Notes: generated by a model from the letters alone, not told the origin. Numbered from the stretch's first letter, positions 8,567 to 17,519 are shown. The stretch is 64,000 nucleotides of DNA from an uncultured Pelagibacteraceae bacterium (GCA_902632935.1 CACPEJ010000003.1:35533-99532), one strand, 5' to 3'. Numbers and translations are program-made.

Positions 8567-9775
8567 ATGTCAAATGATAAATTAAAAATTGCTGAATTAT
8601 TTTGTGGGGCTGGCGGTTTTGCAGAAGGAGCCAAAAAAGCTGGTTTTAAGCATATTTGGGGTGTTGATCTTCATAAAGATTCCTGTGAAACCTTTAAAAA
8701 TAATCAAAAATGTGAGGCTTTTCATGAAAAAATAGAGGATTTTTCAAAGCCAAAAAGACTTGAGAAAGTAAAGAGAGATTTTGGAAAAATTAATGGTCTC
8801 CTTTTTGGATTTCCCTGTAATGATTTTAGTTTAGTAGGCAAAAATGAAAAAATGGAGGGTAAATTTGGTGGTTTATATACATATGCTTGTGATGTACTAA
8901 ATTTTTTTGAACCTGAATTCTTTGTTGCAGAAAATGTCACTTCTCTAAGTAAAAAATTAAAACTCAATTCATCGCACCAGGTAATAGTAGAAGAGGAATT
9001 TAATAAAGAAGAGCTAAAAAATCAGAATTACCAAAATTTTAAAAAAATAATGGGTGATTTAGCTAAATGTTCTAAACATGGATATAGAATTTACGCTGAT
9101 AATTATAAGTTCGAAGAATATGGAATTCCACAAACAAGACATAGAATTATATTAGTTGGTTTTAGAGGTGATTATTTTGATAAAAATAACATTAACTTTG
9201 AAAAACCAAAAAAAATAAAAGGACCTTTTACAACTTGTAAAAAAGCCCTCCAAAAAATACCTAAATGGGCTGAACACCAAGAGCTAACAAATCATGACGA
9301 AAGAGTTATACGAAGACTGAAAAAGACAGCTGAAGGTAAAAATGTTTGGGATTTAGGTGACGATAAAGATGGTCTCCCTGGAGTCAAAAAAGCAAGAATG
9401 AGCCATATCTATAAAAGATTAGATAGTTCAAAACCTGCCTATACTGTCACTGGAAGTGGAGGTGGAGGGACACATGTATATCATTATAAAGAAAATAGAG
9501 CTTTAACGAATAGAGAAAGAGCAAGATTACAAACTTTTCCTGATAAATATAATTTTGTTGGAGGAAAAGAGTCTGTAAGAAGACAAATTGGGATGGCTGT
9601 ACCTGTATTAGGAGCAGAAAAAATAATGAAAGCTGTCAAAAAAGCATTAAAAAAAAATAAAAAGCAAACTACTTTTCATCACGACTGGATGATAAAAGCC
9701 AAAGGGAAAGATTTATACTTTACGGGAAAAGAAGAATTAGGGCCACAAATGAGTTTTGATTTTAATAATTCTTGA
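8567..9775 (+). CDS. dcm: DNA (cytosine-5)-methyltransferase
   Basis: Motif I 'AELFCGAGGFAEG', IV 'GFPCNDFS', VI 'FVAENV', VIII 'YGIPQTRHRIILVGFR', IX/X 'LTNRERARLQTFPDKY...RRQIGMAVPVL'. Confidence 0.95.
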   Translation: MSNDKLKIAELFCGAGGFAEGAKKAGFKHIWGVDLHKDSCETFKNNQKCEAFHEKIEDFSKPKRLEKVKRDFGKINGLLFGFPCNDFSLVGKNEKMEGKFGGLYTYACDVLNFFEPEFFVAENVTSLSKKLKLNSSHQVIVEEEFNKEELKNQNYQNFKKIMGDLAKCSKHGYRIYADNYKFEEYGIPQTRHRIILVGFRGDYFDKNNINFEKPKKIKGPFTTCKKALQKIPKWAEHQELTNHDERVIRRLKKTAEGKNVWDLGDDKDGLPGVKKARMSHIYKRLDSSKPAYTVTGSGGGGTHVYHYKENRALTNRERARLQTFPDKYNFVGGKESVRRQIGMAVPVLGAEKIMKAVKKALKKNKKQTTFHHDWMIKAKGKDLYFTGKEELGPQMSFDFNNS

Positions 9776-9788
9776 TAGATTACATAAT

Positions 9789-9920
9789 ATGGATTTAATA
9801 TTTATCTTTAAAATTATAGTAGTAATAGGAATTTTAATTGGACTTTATGCAATTATCAGAAATCTAGACATTATAAAAATTATTCTTATTTACTTTAAAG
9901 ATAAATTATTTGGTAAGTAA
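9789..9920 (+). CDS. Small single-TM protein (43 aa)
   Basis: Hand translation MDLIFIFKIIVVIGILIGLYAIIRNLDIIKIILIYFKDKLFGK*; directly downstream of the methyltransferase, below the ORF-track cutoff. Confidence 0.35.
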   Translation: MDLIFIFKIIVVIGILIGLYAIIRNLDIIKIILIYFKDKLFGK

Positions 9921-10604
9921 TCTTATTAAACTTTTTAACCCCTTTTTCTTCTTACTTTTCTTTGAGCTAAATATACAAGCTTGAGACTTTAGTATTTCTC
10001 CATCATTTAAAATTCTAAGATTGTTTTGTCTAAGTGTAGCTCCTGAGCTTGTGATATCAGATATAAGCTGCGCAGAATTCATTGCACACATCAACTCAGT
10101 GCTGCCAAGTGATTTAACAATGGTAAAGTTGGTGACACCTCGTGAATAAAGAAACTTTTGTGTGAGATTTACGTACTTCGTTCCAATTTTTAACAATGAT
10201 TTATTACTTTTTTTGTAATCCTCTGCAACCTCATCAAGATCTAAAGTGGTAAATAAGTCGATAAATTCGTTTGGACAAGCAAGAACTAAGGTTGCAAAAC
10301 CAAAATTAAGCTTTTTTTCCAATTTGATATTTCTTTGTATATTGATATCAGACTCCTTTAAGAGATCTAATCCACTTATACCAATATCTAAATTACCAAT
10401 AGATAACTGATCTAAAATTTCTCTTGCGTGCATAAATGAAACTGAAATATTAGGTCTTCCTTTGATTTTACCTATCAATTCTCTTTTGCCTCTTTCAAAA
10501 AAAATTCTCAATTTCTTTTTTTTTAATACTTTTTCAGACTCTTCTTTTAGTCTGCCCTTAGATACAATTCCTATCTTAATCTTTTCTTTATTCATAAACC
10601 CCAA
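9906..10604 (-). CDS. hisG: ATP phosphoribosyltransferase, short form
   Basis: 'IGIVSKGRLKEES...DIGISGLDLL...ELMCAMNSAQLISDITSSGATLRQNNL'; adjacent to hisZ. Confidence 0.9.
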   Translation of the reverse strand: MGFMNKEKIKIGIVSKGRLKEESEKVLKKKKLRIFFERGKRELIGKIKGRPNISVSFMHAREILDQLSIGNLDIGISGLDLLKESDINIQRNIKLEKKLNFGFATLVLACPNEFIDLFTTLDLDEVAEDYKKSNKSLLKIGTKYVNLTQKFLYSRGVTNFTIVKSLGSTELMCAMNSAQLISDITSSGATLRQNNLRILNDGEILKSQACIFSSKKSKKKKGLKSLIRLLTK

Positions 10605-11649
10605 GATTTATTGCAGCACCTACAGCAGGTATATTTTTCAAACCAAGATTTTTTTGTGCCATATTATTATAGCGACCTCCTGCAATATAAGTCTTCGTCT
10701 TATTTTTTATTTTTATATCAATTGAAAAATTGAATGAATCATAATACTCAATTTCTTTACCTCGACCATTGCTGGCTGAAAATTCATACTTGAGATTTTT
10801 TTGACTAAAATTAGTGATTGGAAAAAAATCTTTACCAACAAATATATTCAAATTATATTTTTTGAAAAATCTATTAAGTTGACGTGGTGCATCTTTTAAA
10901 GATGTTTTAATTTTAAGAAACTCCTTAATTATTTTTGCACTATACTTTCCAGTTTTTGTAATTCTTGGATTTTGTAGTTTATTTTCATATCTTGAAAGTA
11001 TTTCTTTATATGATCTTCCAGCAATCATTCTTTTCGGGTTATCCTTTTTCATTTTAAGATAGATTTTATGATCAGCAGAAACTACGAAAGGATCGATATC
11101 TAGATTACTTTCTAATCTTTTTAAGAGTTCTAAAAAATATTTCTCATTCCAGTAAAATTTAATAAGACGATTTTGCCATCGAGGTACAATTGGAAGTTTT
11201 TTAATTAAAAGCTCAAATAATTTAAAATTACCAATTTTAATTGTTGCCTTTTTAAATCCTGAGGTTTTCAACATTTTAATTGAAGTATCAACAATTTCCT
11301 TGTCATCTTTGTTTTCATCTTTAGATGAAAAAATCTCTATTCCTATTTGATCTATAACTGTTTTTTTATTATTATAAGATTTTCTAAAAGCGTTACCTGA
11401 ATAGAAAATTTTTTCTCTTTTATCGATATCTTTTTTTGCATAATGCAAAATTGCCGAAAGGCTAAGATCGGGATTTAGTGCGAATTCTTTACCTTCAGAA
11501 TTATTAAAAGAAAACAAATATTTTCTAAAATTTTCACCTGATCTTTGAAGAATATGACTGGCCTCAATTACTGGAGGCAATTCAATAAACTTAAATCCCC
11601 TAGACTTAATAGTTTTAAGGATTTTGTTAAATAAATTTTTTGATTTCAT
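10588..11649 (-). CDS. hisZ: ATP phosphoribosyltransferase regulatory subunit
   Basis: HisRS-like catalytic paralogue between hisS and short-form hisG. Confidence 0.85.
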   Translation of the reverse strand: MKSKNLFNKILKTIKSRGFKFIELPPVIEASHILQRSGENFRKYLFSFNNSEGKEFALNPDLSLSAILHYAKKDIDKREKIFYSGNAFRKSYNNKKTVIDQIGIEIFSSKDENKDDKEIVDTSIKMLKTSGFKKATIKIGNFKLFELLIKKLPIVPRWQNRLIKFYWNEKYFLELLKRLESNLDIDPFVVSADHKIYLKMKKDNPKRMIAGRSYKEILSRYENKLQNPRITKTGKYSAKIIKEFLKIKTSLKDAPRQLNRFFKKYNLNIFVGKDFFPITNFSQKNLKYEFSASNGRGKEIEYYDSFNFSIDIKIKNKTKTYIAGGRYNNMAQKNLGLKNIPAVGAAINLGVYE

Positions 11650-13024
11650 TTACTAAATTTTCTTTTGAAAAAGTGATTTGATTATCTTCACCCTTAATAC
11701 CTAGGAGGTTCTTAAGTGTAATTTTATTATCTTTAAATTCATTTTCTCCACAAATAACTGCAATCGGGCAACCTCTTTTATTTGCATATGTCAGTTGTTT
11801 CCCAAGATTTTTCTTACTATCTAAAAAAATTTCTGAATTAATATTATTTTTTCTTAAAACTTCCAAAATCTCGTAATAATTTTTTAAATATTTTTCATCC
11901 ATTACACAAACGATAACTGGTTTTTGATCATCTAATTGGACTTGATTTATTTGAGACATAGCAAACAAAAGTCTATCCACACCAATACTGACACCTGTTC
12001 CAGGTATATCGACACCTTTAAATCTTGAAATTAACTTATTGTATTGTCCACCAGAGCATACGCTACCAATATCAATTTCTTTACCTTCATTATTTGTTGT
12101 TTTAAAATTTAGATTGGTCTCAATACAAAAGCCATCATAATACGCCAATCCTCTAACTATTGTAAAATTAGTTTTTACCTGATCAGAATAATTTCCAAAA
12201 TTTAAAACTTCAAATAATTCTTCCAATTCTTTTATACCTTCTTGAGTGAGAGGATTTTTAAAATTTTCTTTAAGTTCCTTTAAATCTTTAATTCTCAAAA
12301 AACTTAAGATTTTAGAAGCTTGATCATCACTTAAGTTTGCTCCTTTTGTTATAGCCCCACTTCTATCTTTTCTTTCTTTTCTTAATAATTCTTCAACACC
12401 CTTTAAACCAAATCCAGGTTTATCAAGTTTATCTATGGCTCTCATTACTTTAATTTGTTTTTCCTTTTCAATTTTCAAATCTTCAATTAAGCCTTGAACA
12501 ATTTTTCTATTACTTACATTGATGGTAAATTGATCTTTTTTTAAACCACATTCAATTAAAGTACTTGCAACTAAATTACATAATTCAGCATTTGCTTGGG
12601 CTGGATTTACTTTGCCTACAATATCACAATCAGCTTGAGTAAATTCTCTAAAACGTGCATTGCCAGACTTTTCATTTCTAAATACATTTTGAATAGCATA
12701 TCTTTTATAAATGGATGGAAGTTCTTGATTATTTTGGGCAACAAATCTTGCTAAAGGACTGGAAAGATCGTATCGAAGAGTAATATTCTTTTCACCATCA
12801 TTAAAAGAAAAAACATCAGACATAGGATTACTATCATCCTCTGCAAGAAAGGATCCTATATTTTCTGCAATTTCAAATGATGGGGTTTCTAAAGGATCGA
12901 AACCATATTTAATAAAATTACTCTCAATGACTTTTAATAGTCTTTTTTTGAGAATTAATGTTTTATTCCATCTATCTTCAAAACCTGAAGGTAATCCAGG
13001 AATTAATTTGTTTTCTTTATTCAT
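11627..13024 (-). CDS. hisS: Histidyl-tRNA synthetase
   Basis: 'LPGLPSGFEDRWNKTLILKKRLL...NVFRNEKSGNARFREFTQADCDIVG...SIGVDRLLFAM'. Start moved to internal MNKENK at 13024 because the ORF-track start (13072) lies inside tRNA-His. Confidence 0.93.
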   Translation of the reverse strand: MNKENKLIPGLPSGFEDRWNKTLILKKRLLKVIESNFIKYGFDPLETPSFEIAENIGSFLAEDDSNPMSDVFSFNDGEKNITLRYDLSSPLARFVAQNNQELPSIYKRYAIQNVFRNEKSGNARFREFTQADCDIVGKVNPAQANAELCNLVASTLIECGLKKDQFTINVSNRKIVQGLIEDLKIEKEKQIKVMRAIDKLDKPGFGLKGVEELLRKERKDRSGAITKGANLSDDQASKILSFLRIKDLKELKENFKNPLTQEGIKELEELFEVLNFGNYSDQVKTNFTIVRGLAYYDGFCIETNLNFKTTNNEGKEIDIGSVCSGGQYNKLISRFKGVDIPGTGVSIGVDRLLFAMSQINQVQLDDQKPVIVCVMDEKYLKNYYEILEVLRKNNINSEIFLDSKKNLGKQLTYANKRGCPIAVICGENEFKDNKITLKNLLGIKGEDNQITFSKENLVNEIKKFI

Positions 13025-13028
13025 TTTT

Positions 13029-13103
13029 TGGTACCCGGGCTGAGAGTCGAACTCAAACTTAAAGTTCCACAAACTTCCGTGCTAACCATTACACCACCCG
13101 GGC
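13029..13103 (-). tRNA. tRNA-His (anticodon GTG)
   Basis: Complement GCCCGGGTGGTGTAATGGTTAGCACGGAAGTTTGTGGAACTTTAAGTTTGAGTTCGACTCTCAGCCCGGGTACCA; anticodon loop TTGTGGA; CCA encoded. Confidence 0.95.
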
Positions 13104-13172
13104 TTATCCTTTTTGTTTTTATCTTATTTTGTGTGGATTTAAAATTATAATATAAATGATTATTCGCTAGCT

Positions 13173-13274
13173 TTAGCCAGCATGGAAATGAGTATGCGCA
13201 ACTCTATTAGTTCCTTCAAGAGGTTTTCTTAAAGTACTTTTTATTGCCAACTTATTTAACTCAATTTTTTTCAT
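13173..13274 (-). CDS. Short ORF, candidate His-containing leader peptide MKKIELNKLAIKSTLRKPLEGTNRVAHTHFHAG*
   Basis: Hand translation; ends CAT ACT CAT TTC CAT GCT GGC TAA, followed by a GCTGGC-TAAA-GCTAGC stem-loop; upstream of tRNA-His/hisS/hisZ/hisG on the same strand. Confidence 0.4.
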   Translation of the reverse strand: MKKIELNKLAIKSTLRKPLEGTNRVAHTHFHAG

Positions 13275-13319
13275 AAAATGCTTTTTAGACAAAAAAAATG
13301 ATAATGCAACCCCTAAAAG

Positions 13320-13357
13320 AAAAGGACGTATATCAACTAGTAGATATATCGCCCTTT
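13320..13357 (-). terminator. Probable intrinsic terminator downstream of cspA
   Basis: Complement AAAAGGGCGATATATC-TACTAGTT-GATATACGTCCTTTT: stem with T-rich 3' side just after the csp stop. Confidence 0.7.
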
Positions 13358-13373
13358 TTATAATTTTAGAAAA

Positions 13374-13586
13374 TTAGTCTAATTTTTTTAAATTTACTGC
13401 TGAAGGGCCTTTCGGACCATCTTCAAGAGTAAATTCTATTTTATCACCCTCATTAAGATATCTCATGCCCGCTGCTTTAACTGCGCTTGCATGTACAAAT
13501 GCATCTTTTTCTTTATCGTCTCTTTCAATAAAACCGTAACCTTTTTTACCGTTAAACCACTTTACTTTTCCTTGTATTGTACTCAT
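13374..13586 (-). CDS. Cold shock domain protein (CspA family)
   Basis: '[31 protein letters not shown]'. Confidence 0.93.
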   Translation of the reverse strand: MSTIQGKVKWFNGKKGYGFIERDDKEKDAFVHASAVKAAGMRYLNEGDKIEFTLEDGPKGPSAVNLKKLD

Positions 13587-13663
13587 CTTGTTTACTCGTC
13601 CTTTTGTTATTTATTATTTCAAGAGGTTAATTTCTTTTGCAGTTATTTCAAGGTGAAACTTTG

Positions 13664-13739
13664 TGGTGGGCCCTCCAAGAATCGAACTTGGTCTTTTAGA
13701 TTTTCAGTCTAACGTACGCACCAGCTATACCAAAGGCCC
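13664..13739 (-). tRNA. tRNA-Phe (anticodon GAA)
   Basis: Complement GGGCCTTTGGTATAGCTGGTGCGTACGTTAGACTGAAAATCTAAAAGACCAAGTTCGATTCTTGGAGGGCCCACCA; loop CTGAAAA. Confidence 0.93.
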
Positions 13740-13752
13740 TTATTTTATCAAA

Positions 13753-14015
13753 CTATCCCCTGAAGATTATTCTTCCCTTAGTCAGATCATATGGGGTCAT
13801 TTCTACTGTCACATTGTCACCCTGTAACACTCTAATTCTATTTTTTCAGTCTATAAGACTAGTCCCCAACTAGTTAAAGTTGGGGACTAGCCCCGTAACT
13901 TTCCTGCAGTATGGGCGGTTACTGTATGCCCATTTTCTAATTGCACTCTAAACATAGCATTAGGTAATAAATCAATAACTTTACCCTTAAATTCTAATAA
14001 GTCTTGTTTTGACAA
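13753..14015 (-). pseudogene. infA: Translation initiation factor IF-1 gene interrupted by a 47-nt insertion
   Basis: Complement from TTG at 14015: [41 protein letters not shown]-[47 nt with in-frame TAG][30 protein letters not shown]. 263 nt minus 47 = 216 nt = 72 codons, i.e. a normal IF-1. Confidence 0.85.
13846..13892 (-). repeat. 47-nt palindromic insertion in infA
   Basis: Complement GGCTAGTCCCCAACTTTAACTAGTTGGGGACTAGTCTTATAGACTGA; perfect 13-bp inverted repeat 13859-13871/13878-13890 with a 6-nt loop. Confidence 0.85.
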
Positions 14016-14017
14016 AT

Positions 14018-15301
14018 TTAGTTTCTCCTTATTCTTTTTTTTACAGATTGAGCATGTCCTGCTAACCCCTCGTAATTTGCAAGAGTTATAACTGATGGCC
14101 CAAGACTTTCAATACCCTTTTTTGATAAGTTTATGTAAGAAATTCTTTTATAAAATTCATTAACACTTATACCGCTAGAATATTTCGCAGAGCCATTTGT
14201 TGGCAATATATGATTTGATCCAACGTTATAATCTGTCATTGCCATAACAGCATATTTTCCTAAGCATATTGAACCAGAATTTTTAATTTTTGGTATAAAA
14301 GATTTGTAGTTTTTAACATTTAATTCCAAGTGTTCAGGTGCAATTTTATTTACGATACTAATAATTTTACTATCGTTTGCTACATACATTAAAATTCCAT
14401 TTCTCTTTAAACTTTTTTTTGCCACAGATTCTCTTGGAATACTTTTTAATTGTTTTGAAATTTCCATCTGGACTTTACTAATTAGTTTTTTGTCTTTTGA
14501 AATCAATATGCATTGTGCTTGAGGATCATGTTCTGCTTGACCGATTAAATCACTTGCAGCCCACTCAGGATTTGAGAATTTATCACAAACAATAGTTATT
14601 TCAGAAGGACCTGCCGTCATGCCTTCGATACCAACATCCCCAAAAACTTCTTTTTTTGCCGCTGCTACATATGAATTCCCGGGTCCAACTATTTTATCAA
14701 CTCTTTTAATTTTTTTAGTTCCATAAGAGACAGCTGCTATAGCAGATGGACCACCAATAGAGTAAATTTCTTTAATTTTACATTTTCTTGCTGCGTATAA
14801 AACAGCCGGATTTTGATTTCCCTTGAAACCTGGGTTTATCATTACAATTCTTTTAACTCCCGCAACAATTGCTGGTATAGCATTCATAAGCACACTTGAT
14901 GGATAAGATACAAGTGAACCTGGAACATAAATTGCAACAGACTCTAAAGGTAAATATTTATATTCAAGTTTATTTTTGAATTTATCTGTATACGAAATAT
15001 TCTTAAATTTTTGTAAGGAATGGAATTTATAAATTCGATTATAGGCTGTGTCGATTGCTTTCTTAACTTTAGGATTTAAAGACTTTATTAATTTATTAAT
15101 TTTTGTAGCACTAGGTATAATTGTAGTATTTCGATTAAATTTCCTTTCATATTTAATTAATGCTTTATCACCATTCTTTTTTACATCATTAATAATATTA
15201 GTTACAGAAACTTTGTCAGATTTTATACTTTTTCTCCTTTTAAAAAGTAAATAATCCAAATTTTTATCAAAATTCTTAGTTTTACTATTTAATATTTTCA
15301 T
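14018..15301 (-). CDS. hisD: Histidinol dehydrogenase
   Basis: '[34 protein letters not shown]...[21 protein letters not shown]...[10 protein letters not shown]'. Confidence 0.95.
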   Translation of the reverse strand: MKILNSKTKNFDKNLDYLLFKRRKSIKSDKVSVTNIINDVKKNGDKALIKYERKFNRNTTIIPSATKINKLIKSLNPKVKKAIDTAYNRIYKFHSLQKFKNISYTDKFKNKLEYKYLPLESVAIYVPGSLVSYPSSVLMNAIPAIVAGVKRIVMINPGFKGNQNPAVLYAARKCKIKEIYSIGGPSAIAAVSYGTKKIKRVDKIVGPGNSYVAAAKKEVFGDVGIEGMTAGPSEITIVCDKFSNPEWAASDLIGQAEHDPQAQCILISKDKKLISKVQMEISKQLKSIPRESVAKKSLKRNGILMYVANDSKIISIVNKIAPEHLELNVKNYKSFIPKIKNSGSICLGKYAVMAMTDYNVGSNHILPTNGSAKYSSGISVNEFYKRISYINLSKKGIESLGPSVITLANYEGLAGHAQSVKKRIRRN

Positions 15302-15303
15302 AA

Positions 15304-15696
15304 TTATTTAATTTCGTTTTGATCCTCAAGCCGCGCTTCGATAGTTTCTGTCGTCAAAGCTATGTGGGCATTATTATTAAAAATAAGATTTATTTCATAA
15401 TCATCATTATTTTTCAAATAATCAATTCCAATTAATTCTAAAACTAAATCTTTGTTTGATTGATTGATATTTTTTGATCTTACTTTATCAACAAAATCAA
15501 ATCGACAAATACTATTGATTTTCTTACCCTCTTGATCGGTTTCAATTTTAGTTCTTTCAATAGATAATAAAAAAACCTTATTAGATGCTAGATACTTTAT
15601 ATCTGTCACTTTAACTTTTGCACCTGAACTACAAGCAGAAATCATTTGTAGCCCCTCTTGATCATTTGCAATTATTTTTGCTAAATATTTACTCAT
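15304..15696 (-). CDS. DUF2948 family protein
   Basis: Between hisD and murA with a sequence resembling alphaproteobacterial DUF2948; family recalled. Confidence 0.6.
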   Translation of the reverse strand: MSKYLAKIIANDQEGLQMISACSSGAKVKVTDIKYLASNKVFLLSIERTKIETDQEGKKINSICRFDFVDKVRSKNINQSNKDLVLELIGIDYLKNNDDYEINLIFNNNAHIALTTETIEARLEDQNEIK

Positions 15697-16955
15697 TATT
15701 TCAATCTTTTAATTTTAACACCAATTTTTTTTAATTTATTTTCAATATTTTCATATCCCCTTTCCAAGTGATAGACTCTTCCGACAATACTTTTACCATT
15801 CGCCACCATTGCGGCTAATACTAAAGCAACACTGGCTCGTAGGTCACTAGACATCAATTCAGCACCAATAAATTTGGTATTGCCCTCAATTAATGCTTTA
15901 TTGTTTTGAATATTTATTTTCGCGCCCAATCTTTGCAACTCAGCAACATGCATAAATCTATTCTCAAAAATACTTTCAGTTATAGAACTTTTCCCAACGC
16001 TCTTGCACATTAATACCATTAATTGAGCCTGAAGATCTGTTGGAATGCCTGGAAACTCTTTAGTTTTTATATTTTTAATAGGTTTTATTTTGTCAGGTCC
16101 TTTTATAAAAATTTTGTTATCCAAAGTTTTAATCTTTGCCCCGACTTTTTTTAATAGTTCAATTTCGGTATTAATTATATTTGGGTCTAAATTTTTAATT
16201 TGTAGATTGCCTTTAGCAAGCGTTGCCGCTACACAAAAAGTTCCCGCCTCTATTCTATCAGCCATAACTGTGTGACTTGTTTGATTGAGAGAATTAACTC
16301 CTATGATGGTGCAGGTTCTTCCAGACCATTTTATATTTGCACCTGCTTGACTTAAGAATTTTGTTAAATCTTTAATTTCAGGTTCCACGGCACAATTTTT
16401 TAAAATTGTTTTACCTCTAGCTAAACATGCAGCTATTATAGAATTTTCTGTAGCGCCTACACTAATTTTAGGAAAATTTATTTTTTTGCCTTTAAGTCTT
16501 CCATTTGATTTGGCTAAAATATAACCATCTCGTATTTTATATTCCATTCCCAACTTCTTTAATGCACTAAGGTGATAATTTACAGGTCTTGCACCTATAA
16601 GACATCCGCCAGGCAAAGATGTTTTAGATTTATGAAATTTAGAAATTAATGGACCCAACACTAATATTGAACCTCTCATTGTTTTTACAAGTGAATAACT
16701 TGCAAAAGTTTTCATATTCTTTTTATTAATAATTTTTGCAGTTTTTCTGTCTTTAGATAAAGTTATTTTTGATCCAAGAGATTTTAATAAATTAAGCATA
16801 GTATCTATATCTCTTACTCTAGGTAAATTTTTAATAATTACTGGTTTGTCAAATAATAAAGTTGCTGCAAGAATTGGTAGAGATGCATTTTTAGAACCCG
16901 AAATCGAGACTTTACCCTTGATTTTACAAGGACCATTAATCAGAAATTTATCCAT
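15696..16955 (-). CDS. murA: UDP-N-acetylglucosamine 1-carboxyvinyltransferase
   Basis: 'GPCKIKGKVSISGSKNASLPILAATLLF...MRGSILVLGPL...VYHLERGYENIENKLKKIG'. Confidence 0.95.
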   Translation of the reverse strand: MDKFLINGPCKIKGKVSISGSKNASLPILAATLLFDKPVIIKNLPRVRDIDTMLNLLKSLGSKITLSKDRKTAKIINKKNMKTFASYSLVKTMRGSILVLGPLISKFHKSKTSLPGGCLIGARPVNYHLSALKKLGMEYKIRDGYILAKSNGRLKGKKINFPKISVGATENSIIAACLARGKTILKNCAVEPEIKDLTKFLSQAGANIKWSGRTCTIIGVNSLNQTSHTVMADRIEAGTFCVAATLAKGNLQIKNLDPNIINTEIELLKKVGAKIKTLDNKIFIKGPDKIKPIKNIKTKEFPGIPTDLQAQLMVLMCKSVGKSSITESIFENRFMHVAELQRLGAKINIQNNKALIEGNTKFIGAELMSSDLRASVALVLAAMVANGKSIVGRVYHLERGYENIENKLKKIGVKIKRLK

Positions 16956-16958
16956 AAA

Positions 16959-17519
16959 TTACTTTTTTATTTTAGCAACCTGTATGGTGGTTTGTCCCTG
17001 ATATTTACCGTTTTTTGATTTATATGTCGTTTCTGGCTGGGTATCTGATTTAAAAAATAAAAATTGAGCAATACCCTCGTTTGAATAAATCTTTGCAGGA
17101 TTAGGAGTTGTGTTGCTTAATTCGATAACAATATTACCTTCAAATTCATTTTCAATTGGCGTTACATTACAAATAATTCCTGTTCTCGCATAAGTACTTT
17201 TTCCAACACAAATACAAAGGACATCTTTTGGAATTCTAAAATATTCAATGGTCTTTGCCAAAACAAATGAATTTGGTGGAATTATACAATATGGCCCCTT
17301 TCGCTCAATAAAGTTTTCATCAGAAAAGTTTTTTGGATCCACTAACGAACTATTAACATTTGTAAATATTCTATACTCGTCAGAAATTCTGACATCGTAA
17401 CCCATGCTACTTAATCCATATGATATCTTTCCCTCAGAAACCTGATGATCCAAAAAAGGTTCAATCATGTTATGCTCTTTACACATTTTTTTAATCCAAG
17501 TGTCAGGTTTAATAGACAT
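16959..17519 (-). CDS. dcd: dCTP deaminase
   Basis: '[21 protein letters not shown]...[18 protein letters not shown]...[13 protein letters not shown]'. Confidence 0.93.
   Translation of the reverse strand: MSIKPDTWIKKMCKEHNMIEPFLDHQVSEGKISYGLSSMGYDVRISDEYRIFTNVNSSLVDPKNFSDENFIERKGPYCIIPPNSFVLAKTIEYFRIPKDVLCICVGKSTYARTGIICNVTPIENEFEGNIVIELSNTTPNPAKIYSNEGIAQFLFFKSDTQPETTYKSKNGKYQGQTTIQVAKIKK

Noticed and set aside
13025-13072. Extended N-terminus of the hisS ORF (MWNFKFEFDSQPGYQK)
   Set aside because: Encoded by the tRNA-His complement; true start is at 13024.
13491-13712. 73-aa plus-strand ORF
   Set aside because: Antisense to cspA and running into the tRNA-Phe region.
13846-13892. T4 gene 60-like programmed bypass of the infA insertion as an established mechanism
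   Set aside because: Hairpin and stop fit, but no matching take-off and landing codons give the restored frame; kept only as a hypothesis.
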